This document shows positions 26,364-34,584 of a stretch of DNA of 64,000 nucleotides, one piece after another. The notes beneath the pieces were generated by a model, which was not told the DNA's origin, did not search any database, and was given only the letters and a program-made list of their open reading frames with translations. The DNA lies in the NCBI RefSeq assembly GCF_012641265.1, contig NZ_JABAHZ010000008.1:234798-298797 (forward strand), written 5' to 3'. The DNA is from Chitinophaga eiseniae (GTDB lineage: Bacteria; Bacteroidota; Bacteroidia; Chitinophagales; Chitinophagaceae). The translations under genes were made by a program, and so were the position numbers. Position 1 is the first letter of the stretch; each line of letters opens with the position of its first letter.

Positions 26364-26885
26364 TCAGGGTCTATCCCAGAATGGAGCGGGCTCAATTCCC
26401 AGCGCGCGAAGGTATACATACCCTTGTCCGCGGTGGTGAATTTCGTTATCGATCACATACAGCAAGATGCTGCTAACGGTGCCATCGTATTGATTAAACG
26501 CTTTAATCTGTTGTTGAAATCTGTCCAGCGTTATGCGGGTCCAGTAGTCATTGATGGCTTCGGTAACTACGTCCCACAGGGCCAGCAAGCCCTCTTTGGT
26601 GGTGGGTTTGGTATCAATTTTATCGCCCAGTAAAGCTGCGTTATCCAGCCATTCGCCGGTTACAAAACCATGTACGCTGGGAGTTGCCATGCCAATCATT
26701 TCCATGGCCAGGGCTCCGAATGAGCGCATGCCGCCGATGCTGAAATCGAAGAGCTTATCTTCCGGGAAGCCTTCAATAATGCGGCGTGTCAGTCCACGAT
26801 GGCCCTGCCAGTGCTTCAACAGCTGTTCAGGAGTGATGATTACGGCAGTAGTGGGGGCGGTAGCAGTCAGTGTGTTGTTTTCCAT
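26364..26885 (-). CDS. DinB-family protein
   Basis: A 173-residue DinB-fold protein. Three histidines typical of the metal site are visible: one in LLKHWQGHRGLTRR and two in the C-terminal block NEIHHRGQGYVYLRALGIEPAPFW, a strong family signature. IGGMRSFGALAMEMIGM marks the central helix. The frame is open to an ATG at 26930 inside the uxa terminator, so the ATG at 26885 (MENNTLTATAP) is preferred. It sits between the GlxA gene and the uxa operon end. Substrate unknown; relatives include thiol-dependent transferases. Confidence 0.88.
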   Translation of the reverse strand: MENNTLTATAPTTAVIITPEQLLKHWQGHRGLTRRIIEGFPEDKLFDFSIGGMRSFGALAMEMIGMATPSVHGFVTGEWLDNAALLGDKIDTKPTTKEGLLALWDVVTEAINDYWTRITLDRFQQQIKAFNQYDGTVSSILLYVIDNEIHHRGQGYVYLRALGIEPAPFWDRP

Positions 26886-26924
26886 AAGTCTGTATTTTTT
26901 TCGTTTACAATACAAAGTAAAAAA

Positions 26925-26954
26925 GGGCATGTGACAACCGTATGTCAGCAGCCC
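26925..26954 (-). terminator. Terminator of the uxa operon
   Basis: On the minus strand an interrupted stem (GGGC...CTGACA with TGTCA...GCCC) is followed directly by TTTTTT. It lies 30 bases beyond the uxaC remnant stop, where the intact operon would have ended. Confidence 0.65.
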
Positions 26955-26983
26955 TTAAAAAAAGTTGAATTTTTTTTTAATCG

Positions 26984-27103
26984 TTACTCCCAGCCAAAAT
27001 ACGACTTTGCATTGTTATAACAGACATCCTGTACCATATTGCCTACCAGCTGAAAATCTGCCGGTATTTCCCCTTTTTCCATTTCATCGCCGAACAGGTG
27101 GCA
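26984..27103 (-). pseudogene. uxaC: Remnant of uxaC (glucuronate isomerase), last 40 codons only
   Basis: Six bases after the uxaA stop, an open frame reads CHLFGDEMEKGEIPADF followed by LVGNMVQDVCYNNAKSYFGWE and a TAA at 26984. This matches the C-terminus of uronate isomerase UxaC (about 470 residues), whose last helices read roughly ...GEIPxDxxLLGxMVQDICYNNAKxYF. The frame continues a few codons left into the uxaA 3' end but has no plausible start. So nearly all of uxaC, including every metal and active-site residue, is gone, and uxaA abuts the stump. UxaC converts glucuronate to fructuronate and galacturonate to tagaturonate, the step before UxaB. Confidence 0.8.
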
Positions 27104-27108
27104 AGACA

Positions 27109-28764
27109 CTACAATGACACGCCTCTTTTCCAGGGAATAAAATCATCCTGCCCGTTGACAACAGATTTTGCCACGGTAGCGCCACTGGCTACCTGTATAA
27201 CGTAATCGAGAATACGTTCTCCGGCGGCGGCAATGGTTTCTGTGCCATCGATGATGGTGCCGGTATTGATATCGATAATATCCTGCATGCGCTCATAGAG
27301 CCTGGTATTGCTCGACAGTTTTATCACCGGTACAATAGGATTGCCGGTGGGCGTACCTAAGCCGGTAGTGAAAAGCACCATATTGGCGCCGCTGCCCACT
27401 TCCGCCGTGGTAGACTCTACATCGTTGCCCGGCGTGCAAAGCAGGTTGAGTCCCGGGTGCTGCACCTTTTCGGGGTAGTCGAGTACGGCGGCCACCGGGG
27501 AGGTACCTCCTTTTTTAGCCGCGCCGGCCGACTTAATCGCATCTGTAATGAGTCCATCTTTAATATTTCCGGGAGAAGGATTCATATCAAATCCGGAGCC
27601 TGCTTCTTCCGCGCGTTGCTGGTAGGTGCGCATGAGCTGAATGAAGCGGGTAGCATCTTCCATATCGGTACAGCGGTCGCTCATCTCCTGTTCCACGCCG
27701 CACAGTTCAGGGAATTCTGCTAATATCACGGAGCCACCCAGGGCTACTAATAAATCGGACGTGTAGCCAATAGCAGGGTTAGCCGAAATACCGGAGAATC
27801 CATCGGAGCCGCCGCATTCCAGTCCGATGCATAGTTTACTCAGCGGAGCAGGCTGACGGGTGCAGCGGTTCGCTTCCATTAGTCCGGCAAATGTTTGCCG
27901 GATAGCCTGGCTGATCAAGGCGCTTTCAGCGCCGGTTTGTTGCTGATCCAGGATGTACAGGGGTTTTGTGAAGTGCGGATCCCGTTTCCTGATTTCTTCC
28001 TGTAACATACTCACCTGGGCATTCTGGCAACCCAGACTTAACACCGTAGCTCCGGCTACGTTGGCGTGGGTAATATAGCCTGCCAGCAAGCCACAGAGCG
28101 ACTGTGCATCCTGCCGGATGCCGCCGCAACCGCCATCATGGGAAAGAAATTTAATACCGTCTACATTTTCAAATATCCTGGCAGGGCCAGCGCCGGTCGT
28201 ATCTTCTGTATAGATGGTTTCCAGTATTTGGGGGGTATCGGCGCCGGCTTGTTGCTGTGCAACCAGCGAGCGGGTAAAGGCGGCATATTTGCCGGGCCGG
28301 CTATAGCCCAGCTCTCCCAGCAGCGCTTCCTTCAGCACTTCCACATTCCTGTTTTCGCAAAATACCAACGGTATCACCAACCAGTAATTGGCAGTACCCA
28401 CGCTCCCATCTGCCCTGTGGTAGCCCATGAAAGTTTTTTGCTGCCAGCGGGTAATATCAGGCGCTGTCCAGCCAGTTTTGCGTTGATCAGACAGCGCATA
28501 ACTACCCGCTGCATGATGCACGTTTTCCACGGCAATCCTGCTGCCAATGGGAATAGGTTGTTTTGCCCTTCCTACTAATACGCCATACATGGTAATGGCA
28601 TCCTCCTTATCAAATGCCGTGGCGGCGAATTTATGTTTGGCAGGAATGGGCTCTGTCAACGTATAGCTGATGCCGTTATACTGCACTACTTCCTGCTGCG
28701 ACAGGTCCTGCAAGGCCACCAGCACGTTATCGTCGGGATGTACCTTTAATACTTTCTGTTTCAT
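27109..28764 (-). CDS. uxaA: Altronate dehydratase
   Basis: Iron-dependent lyase of 551 residues converting D-altronate to 2-dehydro-3-deoxy-D-gluconate, the third step of galacturonate breakdown. A SAF domain occupies about 1-90 (VLKVHPDDNVLVALQDLSQ, then IPAKHKFAAT). The catalytic domain follows, with GYHRADGSVGTANYWLVIP, LSHDGGCGGIRQDA, the cysteine-bearing SLGCQNAQVSML and LECGGSDGFSGISANPAIGY. It is 18 bases downstream of uxaB and clearly in one operon with it. The stop at 27109 is followed almost at once by the uxaC stump, so the deletion junction lies within a few bases of this gene's end. Confidence 0.94.
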   Translation of the reverse strand: MKQKVLKVHPDDNVLVALQDLSQQEVVQYNGISYTLTEPIPAKHKFAATAFDKEDAITMYGVLVGRAKQPIPIGSRIAVENVHHAAGSYALSDQRKTGWTAPDITRWQQKTFMGYHRADGSVGTANYWLVIPLVFCENRNVEVLKEALLGELGYSRPGKYAAFTRSLVAQQQAGADTPQILETIYTEDTTGAGPARIFENVDGIKFLSHDGGCGGIRQDAQSLCGLLAGYITHANVAGATVLSLGCQNAQVSMLQEEIRKRDPHFTKPLYILDQQQTGAESALISQAIRQTFAGLMEANRCTRQPAPLSKLCIGLECGGSDGFSGISANPAIGYTSDLLVALGGSVILAEFPELCGVEQEMSDRCTDMEDATRFIQLMRTYQQRAEEAGSGFDMNPSPGNIKDGLITDAIKSAGAAKKGGTSPVAAVLDYPEKVQHPGLNLLCTPGNDVESTTAEVGSGANMVLFTTGLGTPTGNPIVPVIKLSSNTRLYERMQDIIDINTGTIIDGTETIAAAGERILDYVIQVASGATVAKSVVNGQDDFIPWKRGVSL

Positions 28765-28782
28765 GAACCGTTCTTAAAATAT

Positions 28783-30246
28783 TTATGATAAGATAATTTC
28801 TGTTGCTACGCGTTCGAGATAGGCCATGGCTCCCTCCTGTTCCAACTGCTGCAACATGGCGGTTACCGCCTGTGCAAAACCAGGAATGGCAGCCAGATCC
28901 CGGCCCCATACCTGCTCGTTGCCAAGGGTATTTTTTACTACCTGGGCCGGCGCAGCGTTTTCCCAGGCGTGCTGGTATAAAGCAGCAAATTCATCTGTGA
29001 TGCTGTAGGATGCGCCTCCACGCATAAACAGCAGGTGTGCAGCGAAGCCCAGGGAAATCAAGGCTGGTACTTGTCCTGTTCGTTCATAATATTGTAATAG
29101 CACCGGCAGTACCCGCATCTTCATTTTGGAAGTATATTGACTGCAAATGCTTAACCAGCGGTGTTCTATATAAGGATTGCGGAAGCGGTCGAGTACGGCA
29201 TAGGCAAAACGTATGGCCGCATCACTACGTATATCCTTGTCTGTTATAGCCGGGATAATTTCGTGCATCATGAGTCCCTCCATATAGGCCGCCATGGGTT
29301 CACTGCGCATCGCCGTCTTCACGGTGTCCAATCCTGCCAGGAAAGCCAATCCGCAACTCAGGGTATGTGTGGCGTTGAGCAGGCGCAGTTTAAGTTCGCG
29401 GAATACATTAATATCCGGCGAAAGCACAAAACCTGTATCCACTGCACCAAAAGGCAACTTTGCCTTCACTGTCTCCTGGTTTGTTTCAATGGCCCAAAGC
29501 CGGTATACTTCTGTCATGATCAGCAGCTCATCATCATAGTCGGCAGCTATGTGGGCTGCGCCGGGCACAATGCAATCCACCAGGGAGTTGCAGCAATAGT
29601 TATGTTGAGTAAGCCATTGTATAAATGCCGGTTCCAGCTGGTTAAACAACGCCAGCTTTTCCAGGATACCGGCCAGTTTGCTGCCATTATCCGGGATCAG
29701 CTCTGTGGGTATGATCACCATTCCTTTGTCGGGATCCCCTTTAAAGTATTGGTAACGCTGGTACAAAAATGCCAGCAGTTTGGCGGGAAACGAAGCGGGG
29801 GGCGACTGGAGGATATCTTCTTCTACATATACAATTCCTACTTCTGTGGTGTTGGATATTACCAGCTGCATATCCGGGTTAGCGGCGCAATCCAATATCT
29901 CCTGCCATTGCGAGGTGGCCGTCAACACCCGGCTGATGGCGGCATTGATAACATCTTCGGCTACTTGCCGTCCACCTTCAATGCCACGGATGCATTGCGT
30001 AAACAAGCCGTCCTGCTCCGCAAAGGCTTTGGTATCGCCCTGCGAAGTGGATTTTACCACTACGATACGGCCATTGAATATGCCCTGTTTGTTGGCTTTG
30101 TCGATAAAGAAGTCCGGCAGCCCGCGTAACAGCACGCCGGTACCGAACTGTAATACTTTTTCCGGCAATGCCCACCAGTTGCTGGCTGGCAGTTGCCGGT
30201 TCGCTTTTTCCGGTAATGCCGGCAGTGTTTTTTGAGATAATTTCAT
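28783..30246 (-). CDS. uxaB: Tagaturonate reductase
   Basis: NADH-dependent reductase of 487 residues (E. coli UxaB has 483), in the mannitol dehydrogenase-like long-chain family. It reduces D-tagaturonate to D-altronate. The nucleotide-binding region LQFGTGVLLRGLPDFFID lies at about 33-50, followed by GRIVVVKSTSQGD. The catalytic region includes PTELIPDNGSKL, FNQLEPAFIQWLTQHNYCCNSLVDCIVP (in two parts) and KLRLLNATHTLSCGLAFLAG with the conserved Lys/Asn/His. It is the first gene of the uxaBA operon and is divergent from the LacI regulator. The 261-base intergenic region carries LacI-type operators. Confidence 0.94.
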   Translation of the reverse strand: MKLSQKTLPALPEKANRQLPASNWWALPEKVLQFGTGVLLRGLPDFFIDKANKQGIFNGRIVVVKSTSQGDTKAFAEQDGLFTQCIRGIEGGRQVAEDVINAAISRVLTATSQWQEILDCAANPDMQLVISNTTEVGIVYVEEDILQSPPASFPAKLLAFLYQRYQYFKGDPDKGMVIIPTELIPDNGSKLAGILEKLALFNQLEPAFIQWLTQHNYCCNSLVDCIVPGAAHIAADYDDELLIMTEVYRLWAIETNQETVKAKLPFGAVDTGFVLSPDINVFRELKLRLLNATHTLSCGLAFLAGLDTVKTAMRSEPMAAYMEGLMMHEIIPAITDKDIRSDAAIRFAYAVLDRFRNPYIEHRWLSICSQYTSKMKMRVLPVLLQYYERTGQVPALISLGFAAHLLFMRGGASYSITDEFAALYQHAWENAAPAQVVKNTLGNEQVWGRDLAAIPGFAQAVTAMLQQLEQEGAMAYLERVATEIILS

Positions 30247-30429
30247 ACGTTTTCTATTGGCAGATCATTTCCATTTCAATATTTTCCCTGTTACCTGTTT
30301 GGGCAAATAAAGGTTGTGCTACTTAATTGTATTTATTTAACGTGGCGATTCATTGGTTGAAAAAAGGCATTTGGAACTGGTATTGTGTGGTTACAATTCT
30401 ACTGAAACTATTACTATCGGGGAAGTTTA

Positions 30430-30449
30430 TTTACGCAATCGTTCCCGGA
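30430..30449 (+). promoter_or_regulatory. LacI-type operator, copy 1
   Basis: TTTACGCAATCGTTCCCGGA resembles a LacI/PurR site with central CG (compare ACGCAAACGTTTTCGT of PurR). It overlaps the expected -33 region of the lacI-type gene, whose likely -7 box is TACATTCA at 30458-30465. An identical 20-base copy occurs at 33375. Confidence 0.75.
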
Positions 30450-30495
30450 AAAATCGGTACATTCACCGTCTGAAAAAAAACGCCGGAAACCACGG

Positions 30496-30507
30496 TCCGG
30501 GAACGAT
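30496..30507 (-). promoter_or_regulatory. LacI-type operator, partial inverted copy
   Basis: TCCGGGAACGAT, the exact reverse complement of the right 12 bases of the operator at 30430-30449. It ends at the base before the regulator's ATG (30508). The 58-base spacing between the two could support looping or autoregulation. Confidence 0.6.
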
Positions 30508-31524
30508 ATGAAGTACAAAGCTGCTACCATAAAAGATATTGCGCAGGCATTGGGATTGTCTACTTCCACGGTATCCCGCGCGTTGCGCGACAGTCATGAA
30601 ATCAGTGCAGCTACCAGGCAACTGGTACTGGATCATGCAGCACAGCTGAACTATCATCCCAACCCTATTGCCCTGAGCCTGAAAGAAAAAAAGAGCCGGT
30701 CTATTGGCGTGATTGTATCTGAAATTGCCAACAGCTTTTTCTCCCAAACCATCAACGGTATTGAATCGGTAGCTAACGAGAAAGGCTATACGGTCATTAT
30801 CTCCCAGAGTCACGAATCTTTTGAGAAAGAAGTGAGCACCTTGCAATACCTGGCCTCGCGGTCGATCGACGGGCTATTGATCTCGGTATCCAGCGCTACC
30901 AAAGACCTGGCGCCATTAAAAGCATTGCATCAGTATGGATTCCCGATTGTTTTTTTTGACCGGATTGTTGAAGAGATAGCGACGCACCAGGTGAGGGTGG
31001 ATAATTTCCAGGGAGCCTACAACGCCACCACGCATTTATTACAGCAGGGATATCAACGCATTGGCTGTATTACCAACTCTGCGCATCTTTCCATTACGAG
31101 GGAGCGGGTAGCCGGCTACGTGGCCGCACTGGATAAAGCTGGTATCCGGTTGCCGGCATCGCTGATCAAATATTGTTTTCATGGCGGCATGCTGCAGGAG
31201 GAAGTCGCCGATGCAGTGCAGGAATTGCTGCAGGAAAAGAAACGTCCCGACGCCATTTTCGCTACCTCTGATAAACTCACTACAGGTTGCATACGAGCGC
31301 TGAAGAAGGCAAAACTGGCCATTCCCGAAGATATGGGCCTTACCGGCTTTTCCAACTCCGACCTGATAGAGCTGCTGTATGCGCCCATTACAGTGGTGCG
31401 GCAACCCGCCTTTGAAATGGGACAGGTAGCCACAGAACTATTGCTGCAATTGATAGAAAGCAAACGGCCGGTGAAAGATTTTGAAACAAAGGTGCTGCAA
31501 ACCTCGCTCATTACTCCACCCTGA
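30508..31524 (+). CDS. LacI-family transcriptional regulator of the hexuronate locus
   Basis: Repressor-type regulator of 338 residues. The LacI HTH is at about 7-28 (TIKDIAQALGLSTSTVSRAL) with the hinge region LNYHPNPIALSLKEKKSRSIGVIV. The rest is a periplasmic-binding-protein-like sensor domain (FFDRIVEEI, HLLQQGYQRIGCI, TSDKLTTGCIRALKKA, LTGFSNSDLIELL). The ligand is unknown, but position between uxaBA and GH43 and the shared operator copies point to a hexuronate or pathway intermediate. Its 3' end overlaps the convergent GH43 gene by 14 bases. Confidence 0.93.
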   Translation: MKYKAATIKDIAQALGLSTSTVSRALRDSHEISAATRQLVLDHAAQLNYHPNPIALSLKEKKSRSIGVIVSEIANSFFSQTINGIESVANEKGYTVIISQSHESFEKEVSTLQYLASRSIDGLLISVSSATKDLAPLKALHQYGFPIVFFDRIVEEIATHQVRVDNFQGAYNATTHLLQQGYQRIGCITNSAHLSITRERVAGYVAALDKAGIRLPASLIKYCFHGGMLQEEVADAVQELLQEKKRPDAIFATSDKLTTGCIRALKKAKLAIPEDMGLTGFSNSDLIELLYAPITVVRQPAFEMGQVATELLLQLIESKRPVKDFETKVLQTSLITPP

Positions 31525-33127
31525 ACCAATCGATGTCGGCCCAGCCAGCATCATTGGTCCTGGCCGTGCGACTGCAATGCAGTCCTATTTTTGCACCTAT
31601 CCATCTCCCCGGCACCGCGGTAAACATTCCTCCTGCATCATGGAAGTTTTGTCCATCGGTACTATAACTAAAACGGCACTGGGCGTTCTTTTCCACCATG
31701 ATCCTGAAAAATATATCCGTTACTGTTATAGGGGCTATAGTCTCTACCACTTCGACATTTCCGCGGTCGGCCTGTTTACAGGTAAAGCGGGTAAGATAAA
31801 GACCTGCGGCCCTTTTCTCCAACCTGATACCGGCATAATCGGCGCCCATTACCAGCATACTTATGCGATCGCCTTCCAGGTGGGGCGCAAAGCTACATTT
31901 AGCGGTTGCTGTAAATGTTGCGGCCGGAAATTTCTGCAGCAATACATTAGGCGTCTCCCAAAGGTTACGGGCGCTATCGGGCAAGGGTACCGCCAGTAGC
32001 CGAAGGCAGCCCAGGGCCGGTGAAGGAAATGCCCACCCGGCAGCGGGGTTCGCCTGCCATTGCCATTGTAAGCCAAGGGTACTGCCGTTGCACTCATCTG
32101 ATTCCTGCGGCGTAACCACGGGATACGTTTTCCCTACATCTGGTTTACGGTAACGCATCACGGGCTCTCCTTTCCAATCCTTATCGGGATCGGCGCCTAT
32201 TACCGGCCAATTGTCGACCCACTTCATGGGTTGCAGATGTACCACCCTTCCATAAGCTTCCTGGTCCTGGAAATGCAGGAACCAGTCTTCTCCTTTCTGC
32301 GTTTGTACCCATGCGCCCTGGTGTGGCCCATTTACCGGTGAATGTCCCTGGTCCATTACAATTTTGCTTTCATAGGGTCCGTATACCTGCCTGGAACGCA
32401 GTACCAGCTGCCAGCCCGTGCTAACGCCGCCGGCGGGAGCAAAAATATAGTAGTACCCATTGCGTTTATAAAACTTAGGACCTTCCAGGGTAGGGTGTTG
32501 CGAATGCCCGTCGAATACCAGCACCCCCTCACCGATGAGATGGGTACCTGTTGCATTGAGTTGTTTTACGACGATCATACTTTTGATCCCGGCACGGCTG
32601 CCGGCAAAGGCATGTGCCAGGTATACGTTGCCATTATCGTCCCATAGCGGGCAGGGATCAATTAATCCTTTGCCGGAGATTACCAGCTGTGGCTCGCTCC
32701 AGGGCCCCGTCACCTGTTTGGCGGTGATCACATAAATACCAAAGTCGGGGTCGGGATAGTAAATATAAAATTGCTGTTGATGATAACGGATAGCGGGCGC
32801 CCAAGCACCGTTGCCATGCTGCGTAGCGGAAAAATGGTCATAAGGCGGTTGCCGCAGGAGCGCATGGGCTACGATACGCCAGTTGACCAGGTCTTTGGAA
32901 TGCAGGATAGGCAAGCCTGGTATGGCATCAAAACTGGAGGCTACCAGGTAATAGTCGTCATTTACACGGATCGCATCGGGGTCCGAGTAGTCAGCATAGA
33001 TAACCGGGTTCTTATAGGTACCATCGCCATTATCGGCTACCCATACTTTCGACTTTTCATGTACAGATTGTGCTGCGGCTGGCAGGAAAGCCAGCGAGGC
33101 GTATAAACAAGCCAGTATTCTCATCAT
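31511..33127 (-). CDS. Secreted glycoside hydrolase family 43 enzyme
   Basis: Retains the GH43 five-bladed propeller active site: catalytic base Asp49 in YADYSDPDAI, pKa-modulating Asp157 in KGLIDPCPLWDD, and acid Glu215 in PTLEGPKFYKRNGYYYIF. The 538-residue protein has a signal peptide (cleavage near AAAQS, residue 20) and a C-terminal beta-sandwich (about 345-538) typical of beta-xylosidase or arabinofuranosidase-like members. The upstream frame begins only with a TTG, so the ATG at 33127 is used. The LacI operator copy at 33375 suggests it belongs to the uronate regulon, perhaps trimming pectin side chains. Exact linkage specificity cannot be read. Confidence 0.9.
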   Translation of the reverse strand: MMRILACLYASLAFLPAAAQSVHEKSKVWVADNGDGTYKNPVIYADYSDPDAIRVNDDYYLVASSFDAIPGLPILHSKDLVNWRIVAHALLRQPPYDHFSATQHGNGAWAPAIRYHQQQFYIYYPDPDFGIYVITAKQVTGPWSEPQLVISGKGLIDPCPLWDDNGNVYLAHAFAGSRAGIKSMIVVKQLNATGTHLIGEGVLVFDGHSQHPTLEGPKFYKRNGYYYIFAPAGGVSTGWQLVLRSRQVYGPYESKIVMDQGHSPVNGPHQGAWVQTQKGEDWFLHFQDQEAYGRVVHLQPMKWVDNWPVIGADPDKDWKGEPVMRYRKPDVGKTYPVVTPQESDECNGSTLGLQWQWQANPAAGWAFPSPALGCLRLLAVPLPDSARNLWETPNVLLQKFPAATFTATAKCSFAPHLEGDRISMLVMGADYAGIRLEKRAAGLYLTRFTCKQADRGNVEVVETIAPITVTDIFFRIMVEKNAQCRFSYSTDGQNFHDAGGMFTAVPGRWIGAKIGLHCSRTARTNDAGWADIDWFRVE

Positions 33128-33529
33128 ATTAAAATTTCCAGTCTTCAAATGTGTTTGCCAGGCTAAATTGTCTGGCTTCTTTCCTCCGCTATTGGCGCCG
33201 GGCCCTTACTTTTAAAACATATCCTACCGGATAAGCCTGTGTTATGGCTGCTGCCGTAATATAAGAATTATTTTTATTGTTTATTTGACACTTATTTATA
33301 AAGGCAGTCGCATAGCCAGATATAAAATCGGTGCCGGTTAAAATAGTAAACAGGCGGGAGATGCCGGGCGTTATTTTACGCAATCGTTCCCGGAGAAAGG
33401 GTTGCTCAAAGCGAATATACGTACCTGTAAATCACTGGAATACCTTTCATGACCGCACCAACAAACCCGGCTAAAAACCCGTGTCGGGGATAGAAAAGTT
33501 GTACATTCGCCGGCTCAACGATTTTAGTC
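33128..33529. other. Intergenic region between GH43 and acetyltransferase genes
   Basis: About 400 bases without a supportable gene. It holds the LacI operator copy at 33375 and a -7-like box TACATTCG at 33502-33509 for the acetyltransferase. An A/T-rich stretch at 33255-33300 may contain the GH43 promoter. A 64-codon minus-strand frame at 33189-33383 has no family features. Confidence 0.6.
33375..33394 (+). promoter_or_regulatory. LacI-type operator, copy 2
   Basis: TTTACGCAATCGTTCCCGGA, identical over 20 bases to 30430-30449. It is 248 bases upstream of the GH43 start, in the same orientation relative to GH43 as copy 1 is to uxaB. Confidence 0.75.
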
Positions 33530-33985
33530 ATGATACATATCCGACCTGCCACTGCGGCCGACCTGCCGGTACTACTGGAGTTTGAGCAAGGGATTGTGGC
33601 TGCCGAACGGCCGTTTGACAATACATTAAAACAAGGCGTTATACATTACTACGACCTGGCTGCCCTGATCGCTGCCGATAATGCGGAGGTACTGGTAGCC
33701 GAGTATGCGGGCGAAATAATTGGCTCGGGGCATGTCCGTATCCGGGATGCGAAGCCTTACCAGGTATTTCCGGAGTATGCCTACCTGGGATTTATGTATG
33801 TAGTGCCTGAACACCGGGGTAAGGGAGTAAACCGGATGATTATTGAAGGGTTGGGCGCCTGGGCTGTGAAGCAGGGCATTCGCGAGTTACGGCTGGACGT
33901 GTATGCTGATAATGCCGCGGCGGTGCGTGCCTATGAAAAGTTCGGTTTCCGTCAAAACCTGATAGAAATGCGGCTTCCATTGTAG
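33530..33985 (+). CDS. GNAT-family N-acetyltransferase
   Basis: Acetyl-CoA-dependent acetyltransferase of 151 residues, cytoplasmic. The N-terminal IRPATAADLPVLLEFEQ, the acetyl-CoA binding loop VPEHRGKGVNRMIIEGL (the Q/RxxGxG/A motif) and the C-terminal LDVYADNAAAVRAYEKFGF are all present. It stands alone downstream of a -7-like box at 33502. The acceptor is unknown. Confidence 0.9.
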   Translation: MIHIRPATAADLPVLLEFEQGIVAAERPFDNTLKQGVIHYYDLAALIAADNAEVLVAEYAGEIIGSGHVRIRDAKPYQVFPEYAYLGFMYVVPEHRGKGVNRMIIEGLGAWAVKQGIRELRLDVYADNAAAVRAYEKFGFRQNLIEMRLPL

Positions 33986-34039
33986 TTATGCGCAGTTTGG
34001 CATAGTTTTCGTAAGTTGCGGGGAATAAACCGTATCACC

Positions 34040-34525
34040 ATGAAAAAGTTACTTGTAGCCTTAGCGGCAGCCGTGGTTTTCTTCTCCTGCAAAAGCAATG
34101 GAGATAATGCTGCAGCCATAGAGAGTGCGAAAAAAGCTACTATTGATTCGATGAACAATGTGAGTGCGATCAAGCAATCTGTTATAGATTCAATGAATCA
34201 CGTAAAAGGACGTCGTCATCATGCAGGTGCTTCCGGCCAGGAAGGCTACAGCGACGCTGCAATGACCGCACCTGCTGGTGGCGGTGGTGGTGGTGATGTA
34301 GCAGCAGCTCCTGCTCCAGCGCCCGCTCCTAAAAAGAAAGGCTGGAAATCATGGAGCCATACCGCTAAAGGCGCTGTAGTAGGTGCCGGCGCGGGCGCCA
34401 TTACCGGGGCCATCGTTAACAAAGATCACCTGAAAGGCGCTGCAATTGGTACCCTGATTGGTGCAGGTGTAGGTGCAGGTACCGGTGCTATCGTAGATCA
34501 CAAGAAAAAGAAAAACGGACAATAA
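34040..34525 (+). CDS. Lipoprotein with glycine-zipper domain
   Basis: A 161-residue predicted lipoprotein: the signal peptide ends in VVFFSC with Cys17. Two similar segments follow (ATIDSMNNV and SVIDSMNHV), then an Ala/Pro-rich linker. Near the C-terminus a YMGG/17-kDa-antigen-like glycine zipper (GAVVGAGAGAITGAIV and GAAIGTLIGAGVGAGTGAIV) probably inserts into or packs against a membrane. The end is basic (DHKKKKNGQ). The frame is open to a TTG at 34016, but the ATG at 34040 gives the lipoprotein signal. Function unknown; related proteins are envelope components. Confidence 0.8.
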   Translation: MKKLLVALAAAVVFFSCKSNGDNAAAIESAKKATIDSMNNVSAIKQSVIDSMNHVKGRRHHAGASGQEGYSDAAMTAPAGGGGGGDVAAAPAPAPAPKKKGWKSWSHTAKGAVVGAGAGAITGAIVNKDHLKGAAIGTLIGAGVGAGTGAIVDHKKKKNGQ

Positions 34526-34534
34526 GTTATTGCC

Positions 34535-34584
34535 GATATAAAAGAAGAAGCCACGCAGCGTTGCGTGGCTTCTTCTTTTATATC
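34535..34584. terminator. Bidirectional terminator with 23-base perfect stem
   Basis: Arms 34535-34557 and 34562-34584 are exact reverse complements around a four-base loop, with A- and T-rich outer ends serving both strands. It separates the convergent lipoprotein and TetR genes and overlaps the last two bases of the latter's stop codon. Confidence 0.85.

Noticed and set aside
26925..26954. TGTGACA/TGTCA pair read as a possible regulator site before the DinB gene
   Set aside because: Better explained as the stem of the uxa operon terminator, because a T run follows directly on the minus strand.
29161..30129. Plus-strand frame of 322 codons
   Set aside because: Antisense shadow of uxaB, which is full length with its catalytic motifs.
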